Source: Geothrix sp. (GTDB lineage Bacteria; Acidobacteriota; Holophagae; Holophagales; Holophagaceae). From it: a stretch of 64,000 bases of DNA. Shown here piece by piece: positions 33,135 to 43,051 of the stretch. The notes under the pieces were generated by a model. The model did not search any database. It was not told the DNA's origin and saw only the letters and a program-made list of their open reading frames with translations. Within the stretch, counting starts at the first letter, position 1; each line of letters starts with the position of its first letter. The stretch lies in contig NZ_JAHRYQ010000002.1 of assembly GCF_020622065.1 (NCBI RefSeq), positions 617,905 through 681,904 of the forward strand, written 5' to 3'. The position numbers were made by a program, and so were the translations under genes.

Positions 33135-33160
33135 AACAGGGCGCCTTTCGGCGCCCTGTT
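33135..33160. terminator. Bidirectional intrinsic terminator
   Basis: AACAGGGCGCC-TTTC-GGCGCCCTGTT, an 11-bp perfect stem with T tracts on both sides, between the convergent metacaspase and ahcY genes. Confidence 0.85.
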
Positions 33161-33184
33161 TGCGGAAACGCGCAGCGCTTCAGC

Positions 33185-34582
<1,398 letters not shown>

Positions 34583-34650
34583 GGGACCTCCACGAGGGGC
34601 GGGAACGACGGGCGGGGCAACCCACCTCATCGACCCCGGACGGGGTGAGG

Positions 34651-34732
34651 TGAGCGCCGTTCCAGAATCGGAAGCGTCCGAGCCTGAGATCCCTCGCCAT
34701 GCGGGCGGAGTCCTGCAGCGCTCCTCGGACTC
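34651..34732 (-). promoter_or_regulatory. SAH riboswitch upstream of ahcY
   Basis: On the minus strand the leader reads GTCCGAGGAGCGCTGCAG ... CAGGCTCGGAC ... AACGGCGCTCA. P1 is GTCCGAG (34724-34730) with CTCGGAC (34676-34682); the pseudoknot joins GAGCGC with GGCGCTC at 34652-34658. These are the signature elements of the SAH riboswitch class. It ends 68 nt before the ahcY ATG. Between them is a hairpin CCCCGTCCGGGG. Confidence 0.9.
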
Positions 34733-34793
34733 ATCCAGGATAAGCGGTTCCGACAGGGGTTCACGGGGGATTTTTCGCAGTCTCTCTACCTGT

Positions 34794-34940
34794 CACATTT
34801 TATAATTTAATTGAAATTTTATGACAAAAAATAAATATTAAAATTATTTGAATTAATTAATATGTATTAAATTTTGTCATTTATTCAATACATAATTTTT
34901 TAAAGTAAAAAATTATGTACATACAAATAAACAATTTATG
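34794..34940. other. Extremely AT-rich intergenic island
   Basis: About 147 bp that is roughly 85 to 90 percent A+T, inside a chromosome that is about two-thirds G+C. No ORF of note. Contains direct and inverted repeats, including ATGACAAAA (34821-34829) facing TTTTGTCAT (34872-34880). Confidence 0.9.
34889..34919. repeat. Perfect 14-bp inverted repeat with 3-nt loop
   Basis: TACATAATTTTTTA, AAG, TAAAAAATTATGTA. It may be a bidirectional terminator, an operator, or a remnant of an AT-rich mobile element end. Confidence 0.85.
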
Positions 34941-34988
34941 AGATGGCACAACCCTCGATTGGAATGGCCTGCCTGAAAGGAGGCAACC

Positions 34989-35303
34989 ATGTCCAACCCT
35001 CTCACCACCCTGGCCCTGGCACTCGCCCTGGTCCTTCCCCTCTCCGCCGCGCCGGATCGCGCCCCCCGGGCCCCCCAGCGGCCGGTGAACCTCAACACCG
35101 CCACGGTGACCGAGCTCATGCAGCTGCCCCGCATCGGGCAGAAGACCGCCGAGCGCATCGTGGCCTTCCGCAAGCAGCACGGTGGCTTCCAGCGGCCCGA
35201 GGAGCTGATGAATGTGAAGGGCATCGGCGAGAAGTCCTACGCCAAGCTCAAGCCCTTCCTGGCCCTGTCTCCCGCGCCGCGCCCCGCGGCCACCAAAAAG
35301 TAG
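34989..35303 (+). CDS. ComEA-like helix-hairpin-helix protein
   Basis: 104 aa: signal peptide (ending about LSAAP) then two HhH motifs (VNLNTATVTELMQLPRIGQKTAERIVAFR and the GFQRPEELMNVKGIGEKSYAKLKPF unit). ComEA-type proteins bind incoming DNA on the outside of the cell. AAGGAGG precedes the ATG. Followed by two pilin-like genes, which fits a DNA-uptake or type IV pilus context, but this is inference. Confidence 0.9.
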   Translation: MSNPLTTLALALALVLPLSAAPDRAPRAPQRPVNLNTATVTELMQLPRIGQKTAERIVAFRKQHGGFQRPEELMNVKGIGEKSYAKLKPFLALSPAPRPAATKK

Positions 35304-35312
35304 GGGGCCGCC

Positions 35313-35816
35313 ATGATCCCGGGCCGCCGCCGAAGCACCCAGCAGGGCTCCTCCCTGCTGGAACTCACCGTCGCCATGGGCGTGGCCGCCGTGCTGGCCG
35401 CGGTGGGACTCTTCCACTTGGACGCGGGTGCTGCCGAGCTGGCGGCGGCGCACCAAGAGATCCGCGGCAGCCTGGATCAGGCCTTCACCCTGGCCCGCGC
35501 CCGGGGCACGAATGTCACCGTAGCCCTTGGCCGGGCCGGCGGAGTCGGCGAACACCTGCCGGTGCATCTCGGCCGCCGGGTGAAGTGGGGCAAGCCCGCC
35601 CACATCCCCCTCCCCCCGGACATGGATGCCGACAGCGTGGCGGCCGCCACGGGCGAGTCCCATGCGCTGTTCACGGTGACGCCCCGGCGCACGGCGCTGG
35701 CGGGTGCCTGGTTCCTGAACGACGGCCAGGAGGCCCTGTGCATGCGCCTGTCGGGACACGGGCGCCTGCAGGTGCTGCGCTGGCGCCGCGACCGCCAGAA
35801 GTGGACGAGGGCCTGA
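35313..35816 (+). CDS. GspH/FimT-like pseudopilin
   Basis: 167 aa. A class III prepilin peptide is visible: QQG followed by SSLLELTVAMGV, where E is at position +5 after the Gly cleavage site and a hydrophobic helix continues to about 40. The rest is beta-rich. Starts 9 bp after the ComEA-like gene and overlaps the next gene by one base. Minor pilin of type IV pilus or type II secretion. Confidence 0.88.
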   Translation: MIPGRRRSTQQGSSLLELTVAMGVAAVLAAVGLFHLDAGAAELAAAHQEIRGSLDQAFTLARARGTNVTVALGRAGGVGEHLPVHLGRRVKWGKPAHIPLPPDMDADSVAAATGESHALFTVTPRRTALAGAWFLNDGQEALCMRLSGHGRLQVLRWRRDRQKWTRA

Positions 35817-36259
35817 TGCCGGCGCCGCTGTCCCACCTCCCCCGCTTCTTTCAAGTCCTGGCCTCCTGCCTGCCGGCGCCCCTCTGCCCGCCCCTCCGGA
35901 CCGCCCGGACGGAGCTGTGCCGCAGCCTGCATCTGGCCTTCCGCCTGGCCTCCACCCACCGCCGCGTGGTGGTGCTGGAGCCCTGCCAGGGCCCCTGTGA
36001 AGGGCGGATCTCCGTGCGCCTCCCCGCCGGGGTGGACTGGGGCTGCCCCCCGGCTGTTCCCCTCCCGCCGAGCCTGGCGGACAGCGGGTGGCGGGATGGC
36101 CGCCCGCGACCCATCACGGTGATGCCCCAGCGCCGGGCCGCGGCCAATGTCTGGTTCCTCCACCACGGCCAGGAGGCCCTCTGCCTGCGCCTGGAGCTCT
36201 CGGGAGCCGTGGAGCTCCTGCGGTACCGCCCCCTGCTGCGGGCCTGGACCCGGTGCTGA
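35816..36259 (+). CDS. Pseudopilin-like protein lacking the prepilin signal
   Basis: 147 aa, start overlaps the stop of the preceding gene (TGATG). The C-terminal part resembles the upstream gene (WFLHHGQEALCLRLELSG versus WFLNDGQEALCMRLSGHG, with TRC/TRA at the end), but the N-terminus (MPAPLSHLPRFFQVLASCLP) has no prepilin peptidase site or hydrophobic helix. I read it as a duplicated, shortened paralogue; it could be soluble or a pseudogene-like relic. Confidence 0.7.
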   Translation: MPAPLSHLPRFFQVLASCLPAPLCPPLRTARTELCRSLHLAFRLASTHRRVVVLEPCQGPCEGRISVRLPAGVDWGCPPAVPLPPSLADSGWRDGRPRPITVMPQRRAAANVWFLHHGQEALCLRLELSGAVELLRYRPLLRAWTRC

Positions 36260-36331
36260 GGGTCGGTCCTCCCAGAGGAACGCCGCCCCGCAGCACCCAC
36301 CAAACACCGCCCCCATCGACCGGAGCCCTGC

Positions 36332-37012
36332 ATGCGAATCCTCGATCTATCCCCTGACCAGCGTCCTCGGGAACGCCTGCTGGCGGGCCATGGCGAAGGG
36401 CTGTCCGATGCCGACCTCCTGGCCCTGCTCTGGGGTACGGGCCGGCAGGGGCAGAGCGCCGTGGAACTGGCACAGGCGGTGCTCGGCCGCACGGGCGGCC
36501 TGGCTGGGTTGCTGACCCTGGGCCTCAGCGACTGGCTGATCCAACCGGGCCTCGGCCCCGCCAAAACCGGGCAGCTCTGGGCCGCCCTGGAGCTCGCCCG
36601 CCGAGGTTCCCGCAGCGCCGAGCGCCTGCGCATCACCAGCCCCCGGGCCGCGGGCACCTACCTGCTGCCCCGCTGCCGCGGCTGGACGGAAGAGCGCTTC
36701 GGCCTGCTCGCGCTGAACGCCAAGGGCGACCTGCTGGCGGAACGCATCCTCAGCCAGGGCACTGCCACAGCCACCCTCATCAGCCCACGGGAATTCTTCC
36801 GCGAAGCGCTGCGCTACGGCGCCACCACCGCCCTGGCCTTCCACAACCACCCCAGCGGCGACCCCACCCCGAGCCGCGAAGACACCCAGCTCACCCGCCG
36901 CCTCCTCGCCGCCGGCGAATCCCTGGGCGTACCCCTCGCCGACCACCTCATCCTCGGCCACGACCGCTACCACAGCTTCCGGGCGGCGGAGGGGTGGGAC
37001 CAGCGAGGCTGA
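36332..37012 (+). CDS. radC: RadC-family JAB-domain protein
   Basis: 226 aa. N-terminal HhH-like part and C-terminal JAB domain with H171-N-H173 (AFHNHPSGDPTPSREDT), followed by D184. Despite the name, its biochemical role is unclear. The nearby cassette protein at 8341 has a similar HxH...SxxD core with a longer gap. Confidence 0.93.
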   Translation: MRILDLSPDQRPRERLLAGHGEGLSDADLLALLWGTGRQGQSAVELAQAVLGRTGGLAGLLTLGLSDWLIQPGLGPAKTGQLWAALELARRGSRSAERLRITSPRAAGTYLLPRCRGWTEERFGLLALNAKGDLLAERILSQGTATATLISPREFFREALRYGATTALAFHNHPSGDPTPSREDTQLTRRLLAAGESLGVPLADHLILGHDRYHSFRAAEGWDQRG

Positions 37013-37060
37013 CGGCCAAGCCGGCGATTCCGTGATTTCGGATCGCCCTCCCGCTGCCAC

Positions 37061-37087
37061 AAAAAGAAGCCGCCTGGCGGCGGCTTC
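37061..37087 (-). terminator. Intrinsic terminator of tRNA-Ser(GCU)
   Basis: On the minus strand GAAGCCGCC-GCCA-GGCGGCTTC followed by TTTTT. The stem-loop is identical to the one behind the plus-strand tRNA at 37358. Confidence 0.85.
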
Positions 37088-37089
37088 AG

Positions 37090-37182
<93 letters not shown>

Positions 37183-37265
37183 AAGGCTTTCCAGATTACC
37201 GTTGGGTCGGTTCCGGCACAAGGCTTCTTGCCGGGAACCGCGTCCCGCCTTCAAGATGAAGGCAC

Positions 37266-37355
37266 GGAGGGATGGCCGAGCGGTTTAAGGCAACGGTCTT
37301 GAAAACCGTCGTGGGTGTGAACTCACCGCGGGTTCGAATCCCGCTCCCTCCGCCA
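37266..37355 (+). tRNA. tRNA-Ser (UGA anticodon)
   Basis: 90 nt with encoded CCA. Acceptor GGAGGGA/TCCCTCC, anticodon stem ACGGT/ACCGT with loop CTTGAAA, long variable arm, TTCGAATCC. Reads TCA and related codons. Divergent from the other serine tRNA; 83 bp between the two 5' ends. Confidence 0.95.
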
Positions 37356-37357
37356 TC

Positions 37358-37384
37358 GAAGCCGCCGCCAGGCGGCTTCTTTCG
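37358..37384 (+). terminator. Intrinsic terminator of tRNA-Ser(UGA)
   Basis: GAAGCCGCC-GCCA-GGCGGCTTC and a T tract, identical to the terminator on the other side of the pair. Confidence 0.85.
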
Positions 37385-37435
37385 TCAATGGGGAGCGGGG
37401 TTCGAAATCACAGACCTGTTGGCAGGTGGGCCTGC

Positions 37436-37789
37436 CTACTTCTTCTTGTGCGCGTGCACCTTCGCGAACATCGCATCGGTCAAGACCGACACCTTCTTCT
37501 TGCCGTGGCAGGTGGTGCATTGCGCCTTGTCCGGCATGATCAGGCCCGCCTTCTTGGCGGCGGCGGGGTCCTTCATCACCTTCACGGCCTTGTACTCGCT
37601 GCCCGGGCCATGGCAGCCCTCGCAATCCAGCACGGGGTTGAGCTTGGCGTGCTTGGAGGCGTTCCAGGATTCGAACTGGACCTTGTGGCACATCTTGCAG
37701 GCAGCGGCCCCAATGGGAGTCGGGCCTGCAGCCGAGAGCACACAGGCGCCCAGCGCGAAGCCCACCAGCAGAGAACGGATCGGAACCAT
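37436..37789 (-). CDS. Triheme c-type cytochrome
   Basis: 117 aa, Sec signal peptide of about 22 residues, then three CxxCH sites at 31-35 (CKMCH), 56-60 (CEGCH) and 91-95 (CTTCH). Further His residues (HAK, HAHKKK) can serve as axial ligands. Cytochrome c554-like part near CEGCHGPGSEY. Likely a periplasmic electron carrier. Multiheme cytochromes are typical of metal- or quinone-reducing Acidobacteriota, but a specific partner is not in this window. Confidence 0.92.
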   Translation of the reverse strand: MVPIRSLLVGFALGACVLSAAGPTPIGAAACKMCHKVQFESWNASKHAKLNPVLDCEGCHGPGSEYKAVKVMKDPAAAKKAGLIMPDKAQCTTCHGKKKVSVLTDAMFAKVHAHKKK

Positions 37790-37923
37790 GGATTCCTCCT
37801 CGGAAAGAGGCCCTCAGACTACGCCACCGGCTCCGCATCTTCACCCAACCGACAGGTCGGTAATGCTGCCGAAAGGGCAGCCCAGTCTAGACTGGAGACT
37901 GGACCCCCTTTCCGGAGCCTCCG

Positions 37924-39069
37924 ATGCGCCTACGCCCCATCCTGGTCGCCCTCGTTTCCCTGGGACTGACGCTGGCCTGCGGCGGTGGCGGCGGCGGCGG
38001 CAACCGGACCTCCCCCAGCGGCACCCTGACCCTCCGCCTCGGTGCCGACAGTTTCCCCGGCTTCAGTCAGGCCATCGTGAGCCTTGAAAAGGTGGAGGCC
38101 TCCGTCGACGGCGGCACCTGGGTCCCCCTCGGCGACATCAAGGCCACCTTCGACCTCCTGGCCCTGCAGGGCGGAGGCAGCACCCTGGTCCTGCCGGCCA
38201 AGTCCGTGACGGCCGCCACCTACGCGCAGTTCCGGCTCACCTGGGCCACCGTCAACTATCAGTCCGTCTCCCATGTGGCGGCATACCTCATCTCGAGTGG
38301 CGGAATCGAGCAATCCCTCGCCATGCCCGCCGCCACGGTGGTGAGCGGCCCCGTGACCGTGCCCGCCAACGGGAATGTCACGGCCCAGATCATGCTGAAC
38401 GGGCAGCAGATGGTGCAATCCCACGCCGGCAGTGCCTCTACCTATACCTTCCAGGCCACGGGCCGCGCTTTCGACATGGGCGCCACGGCCCGCATCACGG
38501 GGCACCTCAGTGCCGGGTCTACCCCGCTGACCGGCGTGGAGGTGTTCGCGGAGACGGTGGATGGCAGTGGCCTGGCCACGCTCCAGCGCCGGGCCTTCAC
38601 GGACGCCGCCGGCAACTACGCCCTCGAGGCCCTGCCCGCCGGCGGCCTCTGGTTCCTCGTGGCCCAGCCTGTGGGCTCCCTCAGCGCCTACCCCGCCGCT
38701 GCGACTTCCGTGAACGCGACGGCCGCCACCAGCTACGCCGCGGACCTCTCCTTCAGCACTCCTCAGACCCCCGGCTCCCTCACCCTCACGGTCACGCCCG
38801 CCTCCACCGCCACCCAGGGCACCTGGGGCGAGCTGCGGCAGACGCTTGCGACGGGCCTGGGGGGTTCCCAGGTCCTCATCGTCCGCTCCCAGACCGTGGC
38901 CACGGGCGTGGCCCAGGACCAGGCCGGGTTCCTCGGCCTCGCCCCAGGCGCCTACGGCGTCACGGCCCAGCGCAGCACCTCGGGGGGCGCGCCGGTCATG
39001 AAGACCAGCGCCACCCAGTTGCTGGTGAGCGCCGGCGGCACCGCAAGCACCGTACTCACCTACCCCTGA
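37924..39069 (+). CDS. DUF4382-family lipoprotein
   Basis: 381 aa. Signal peptide with lipobox LACGG (Cys20), a Gly-rich linker, then a beta-sandwich domain (TLTLRLGADSFPGFSQAIVSLEKVEA), and a carboxypeptidase-regulatory-like Ig fold at about 200-270 (ADAAGNYALEALPAG). Probably exposed at the cell surface. Starts 55 bp upstream of a typical ribosome site-free region; GCCTCCG precedes ATG. Confidence 0.85.
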   Translation: MRLRPILVALVSLGLTLACGGGGGGGNRTSPSGTLTLRLGADSFPGFSQAIVSLEKVEASVDGGTWVPLGDIKATFDLLALQGGGSTLVLPAKSVTAATYAQFRLTWATVNYQSVSHVAAYLISSGGIEQSLAMPAATVVSGPVTVPANGNVTAQIMLNGQQMVQSHAGSASTYTFQATGRAFDMGATARITGHLSAGSTPLTGVEVFAETVDGSGLATLQRRAFTDAAGNYALEALPAGGLWFLVAQPVGSLSAYPAAATSVNATAATSYAADLSFSTPQTPGSLTLTVTPASTATQGTWGELRQTLATGLGGSQVLIVRSQTVATGVAQDQAGFLGLAPGAYGVTAQRSTSGGAPVMKTSATQLLVSAGGTASTVLTYP

Positions 39070-39088
39070 AGTCCCGGCAGCAACCAGA

Positions 39089-39116
39089 GAAACGCCCGCC
39101 TTGCGGCGGGCGTTTC
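39089..39116. terminator. Bidirectional terminator
   Basis: GAAACGCCCGCC-TTGC-GGCGGGCGTTTC, perfect 12-bp stem, between the convergent DUF4382 and ilvE genes. Confidence 0.85.
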
Positions 39117-39134
39117 CGTGCTCGACGATCGGTG

Positions 39135-40247
39135 CTAGCCGACGATCTTCTTCATCCAGCCGTGGGGGTCGGGCGCGAGGCCGTGCTGGAGGTTGAGGAG
39201 GGCTTCGCGGAGCTTGGCGGCCACGGGGCCGGTCTCGCCGTTGTGGATGGTCCACTCGCCCTGCCGGGACTTCACCTGGCCCACGGGCGTGATGACGGCA
39301 GCAGTGCCGCAGGCAAAGGCTTCGGTCATGCGGCCTTCAGCCACGGCGGCCTTCCACTCGGCCACGCTGATCTTGCGCTCCTCTGCGCGGAAGCCCTGCT
39401 CGCGGGCCAGCTGCAGCAGGCTGTCGCGGGTGATGCCGGGCAGCAGGGTGCCGGTGAGCTCGGGCGTGACCACGACCGTCTCGCCCTTCTCCTGGTAGAC
39501 GAAGAAGATGTTCATGCCGCCCATCTCCTCGATGTACTCGCGGTGGATGGCGTCGAGCCACACCACCTGGTCGCAGCCCTGATCCTTGGCCTGGCTCTGG
39601 GCCACGAGGCTGGCCGCGTAGTTGCCGGCGCACTTGGCGAAGCCAGTGCCACCGGGCGCGGCGCGGACATATTCATCGGAGATCCAGACCGTCACCGGCT
39701 TCACGCCGGCGGGGAAGTAGGCGCCGCTGGGGCAGGCCATCAGAAGGAAGAGGTACTCGTTGCTGGCGTGGACGCCCAGCGCGGCCTCGGTGCCGATCAT
39801 GAGGGGGCGCATGTAGAGGCTCTCGCCCACGGCGCCGGGCACCCAGGCCTGGTCCTGCGTGATCAGGGCCTTGGCGGCCTCCAGGAAGCGGGCCTCCGGC
39901 AGTTCGGGCATGGCCAGGCGGGCGGCGGACTTGTTGAAGCGCTGGGCATTGGCCTCGGGCCGGAAGGAGGCGATGCTACCGTCCTTCTGCTTGTAGGCCT
40001 TGAAGCCCTCGAAAATGGCCTGGCCGTAGTGCAGCACGGAAGACGCCGGAGACATCTCGATGGGGCCGTAGGCCTTCAGCACGCCCTTGCCCCAGCCCTG
40101 GCCTTCCTTGTAGGGGATCACCACCATGTGGTCGGAGAACACCTGCCCGAAGCGGAGGTTGGTCATGAGCTTGGCGCGCTGCTCGGGACTGGCGGCATGA
40201 TCCGAGGGGCGGATCTCGAGGGTGGGAGTGGACATCGCAGTGCTCAT
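39135..40247 (-). CDS. ilvE: Branched-chain amino acid aminotransferase
   Basis: 370 aa, class IV PLP enzyme (IlvE type II, 350-370 aa). Schiff-base lysine at K205 in TGFAKCAGNYAAS, and EMGGMNIFFVYQ, LTGTLLPGITRDSLLQLA and FACGTAAVITPVG motifs are all present. Interconverts leucine, isoleucine and valine with their keto acids. GGAGCACCC precedes ATG 40247. Confidence 0.95.
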   Translation of the reverse strand: MSTAMSTPTLEIRPSDHAASPEQRAKLMTNLRFGQVFSDHMVVIPYKEGQGWGKGVLKAYGPIEMSPASSVLHYGQAIFEGFKAYKQKDGSIASFRPEANAQRFNKSAARLAMPELPEARFLEAAKALITQDQAWVPGAVGESLYMRPLMIGTEAALGVHASNEYLFLLMACPSGAYFPAGVKPVTVWISDEYVRAAPGGTGFAKCAGNYAASLVAQSQAKDQGCDQVVWLDAIHREYIEEMGGMNIFFVYQEKGETVVVTPELTGTLLPGITRDSLLQLAREQGFRAEERKISVAEWKAAVAEGRMTEAFACGTAAVITPVGQVKSRQGEWTIHNGETGPVAAKLREALLNLQHGLAPDPHGWMKKIVG

Positions 40248-40281
40248 GGGTGCTCCTTGGAGGGGGATGGCCAGGTCCGGG

Positions 40282-41745
40282 TCAGGCCCGGTGGATCAGT
40301 TGACCCAGGCGCGCGATGGCGTCCCGGGTGGTCGCGGGGTCGTGCGTGGAGAAGTTCAGGCGGAGACAGTTGGTGCCCCGGCCGTCGGCGAAGAAGAGGG
40401 GGCCCGGCGCGAACCCGATGCCGTGCTGCAGGGCATCGCGGTGCAGATCGAGGGCCGAGTAGCCTTCGGGCATCACCACCCACAGGTGCATGCCGCCTTT
40501 CGGCTCGGAGACCTGGGTGCCCCCGGGGAAATGCTCGGCCAGGGCCTCGACCATGGCGTCGCGGCGCTCCTTGAGGGCGCGGCGCACGCGGGCCAGATGG
40601 CGGCGGAAGCCACCCGTGTCGAGGAAGCGGGCCACCACCGCCTGCATGAGCGGCGGCTGGGCGATGGTCTGAACTTCCTGGATGGGGGCCATGCGTCGGA
40701 GCAGGTCGTCCCTGGCGATGAGGTAGCCCAGGCGCAGGCCGGCCGCCAGCGATTTGGAGAAGCTCCCCAGGTGGATGACATGGTCGGCGCCTTCGAGCCG
40801 CCGGAAGGGCGGCAGGGAGTTTCCGGAGAAGCGCAGATCGCCATACGCCGAATCCGTCACGAGAATCACGCCGTGGGCCCGCGTCAGCGCCAGCACCCGC
40901 TCCCGGCGGGCCTTGGACTGGGTCATGCCCGTGGGGTTGTGGAAGCTGGGCACCGTGAAGAGCAGCTTGGCCTCGCTGCGCTGGAGGGCCGAGGCCAGGC
41001 GCTCCGGATCCAGGCCCTGACGGTCCACGGGTACGGGCACAGCCTCGCGGCCCAGGGCGCGGATGAGGGCCAGGATGCCCACATAGCAGGGGCTTTCCAC
41101 CAGCACGCGGTCGCCGGGCACCGTGAAGGATTCCAGGGCCAGGGCCAGGCCGGACTGCGCCCCGGGGATGGCGCGGATGCCCCAGCCTTCGTCGATGGGC
41201 TCGCCCTCCGAGGCCAGCCAGCGGCCCACGGCGTCCAGGTAGGGCGCGTAGCCCGCGGGGGCGGAGTAGACCCAGGCCTCGGAGCCGAGGTCCTTCAGCA
41301 CCTGGGCCGTGATGCGCCGGAGCTGTTCGCCAGGCAGCAAGTCCGAGGGGATGAAGCCCGCGGAAAAGCTCACCAGATGCCGGTCCTGGACCCGCTCCAG
41401 GGTCTCGCCCAACCAAGAGCCCAGCTCCCCGTCGTGGACCAGCAGCGGAGAGCCCTCAAAGGGGAATTCGCTGGTGGAGCGCAGGCCCGGGGCTTCCGGC
41501 AGACGCGGCGCCACGAAGCTGCCCCGCCCCTGCACGGTCTGGATCCAGCCCGTGCGCTTGAGCCCCGCCAGGGCCTTCAGGACCGTCAGGCGATGGACCC
41601 CCCAGCGCTGGGCCAGCTCGGGGACGGCGGGCAGCCGTGTGCCGGGCCGCCACTCGCCCTGCTGGATGAGGCCACGAAGCCGCCGCTGCAGCTGCAGATA
41701 CAAGGGGCTGGAGGCGCCCGGGTCGAGGGTGGGATCGAGAACCAT
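40282..41745 (-). CDS. MocR-type GntR/aminotransferase transcription regulator
   Basis: 487 aa. N-terminal GntR winged-helix domain (about 15-85, SPLYLQLQRRLRGLI and HRLTVLKALAGLKR) fused to a class I aminotransferase domain, with PLP lysine in LGSFSKSLAAGLRLGYL. Such proteins sense PLP or amino acids and control vitamin B6 or amino-acid genes. Gap to ilvE on the same strand is 34 bp, so it may regulate or be cotranscribed with it. ATG at 41745 or 41751 is likely; a TTG at 41781 is weaker. Confidence 0.85.
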   Translation of the reverse strand: MVLDPTLDPGASSPLYLQLQRRLRGLIQQGEWRPGTRLPAVPELAQRWGVHRLTVLKALAGLKRTGWIQTVQGRGSFVAPRLPEAPGLRSTSEFPFEGSPLLVHDGELGSWLGETLERVQDRHLVSFSAGFIPSDLLPGEQLRRITAQVLKDLGSEAWVYSAPAGYAPYLDAVGRWLASEGEPIDEGWGIRAIPGAQSGLALALESFTVPGDRVLVESPCYVGILALIRALGREAVPVPVDRQGLDPERLASALQRSEAKLLFTVPSFHNPTGMTQSKARRERVLALTRAHGVILVTDSAYGDLRFSGNSLPPFRRLEGADHVIHLGSFSKSLAAGLRLGYLIARDDLLRRMAPIQEVQTIAQPPLMQAVVARFLDTGGFRRHLARVRRALKERRDAMVEALAEHFPGGTQVSEPKGGMHLWVVMPEGYSALDLHRDALQHGIGFAPGPLFFADGRGTNCLRLNFSTHDPATTRDAIARLGQLIHRA

Positions 41746-41925
41746 CCCCATCAGGATGGGCCGATCCCCAAGCTGTTTCAAAGAAAGACGACGAAATTCA
41801 CAGTCCAGAACAGACCATTGGCCGGGGGTTCGAGGGTTCCGCTCCCTCCCTAGACCACCGTAGACCAGTCACCGGCCTCAACCTCCGCCCGTTCTGGGCG
41901 TCCATAATGGTGCCCCGGAGGTTCC

Positions 41926-42465
41926 ATGCGCCCCCTCAGACTGCCCGCCGCCCTGCTCTCCCTGGCCCTGCTGGGGGCCTGCAGCAGCTACCAGGTGACC
42001 TACGACTACGATGTGACTGCGTCCTATGGGCGCTACCGGACCTTCGATTACTACACCTCCAAGAAGGGTACGGGCGGCACCACCAGCCTCATGGACAAGC
42101 GGGTGCGCGCCGCCGTGGAGAAGGAGCTCCAGGCCAAGGGCTTCGCCATGGAGACCAAGGCGGATCCGGACTTCCTCGTGACCTACTACCCCATCGTGCA
42201 GGAACGGAGGTACCGCACCACCACCCATGTCGGCTGGGGCTGGGGCTACCGGCCGATCTACGGGCGCATCGGCACCTCCACCAGCCAGGTGCACCACTAC
42301 AAGGAAGGCAGCATCGTCATCGAGATCGTGGATTTCAAGAGCAACCAGATGATCTGGCAGGGCGCCGCGGCGGGCGCCCTCACGGGCCTGGACAACCCCG
42401 AGGATGCCGACGAGGTCGTGCCGAGGGCGGTTCGCGACATCCTCGCCAAGTTCCCGCCGAAGTAA
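41926..42465 (+). CDS. DUF4136-family lipoprotein
   Basis: 179 aa, lipobox LLGAC (Cys19). The domain YDYDVTASYGRYRTFDYY, VRAAVEKELQAKGF and DPDFLVTYYPIV is diagnostic of DUF4136. A GWGWGYRPIYG loop sits in the middle. Outer- or inner-membrane anchored; role unknown. Confidence 0.9.
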   Translation: MRPLRLPAALLSLALLGACSSYQVTYDYDVTASYGRYRTFDYYTSKKGTGGTTSLMDKRVRAAVEKELQAKGFAMETKADPDFLVTYYPIVQERRYRTTTHVGWGWGYRPIYGRIGTSTSQVHHYKEGSIVIEIVDFKSNQMIWQGAAAGALTGLDNPEDADEVVPRAVRDILAKFPPK

Positions 42466-42506
42466 CTTCGGAAGCGTAAACTGAGAGTTCTCAACGAGGA
42501 GCTCTC

Positions 42507-43004
<498 letters not shown>

Positions 43005-43020
43005 GCACCCTTCCGCTTCC

Positions 43021-43050
43021 AGAAAGGGCGGCCCCGAGGCCGCCCTTTCT
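43021..43050. terminator. Bidirectional terminator
   Basis: AGAAAGGGCGGCC-CCGA-GGCCGCCCTTTCT, 13-bp stem, between the convergent tpx and MFS genes. Confidence 0.88.
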
Positions 43051-43051
43051 G

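Noticed and set aside
34794-34940. AT-rich island as an origin of replication
   Set aside because: No DnaA-box cluster (TTATCCACA type) and no dnaA or dnaN nearby; left as an unexplained island instead.
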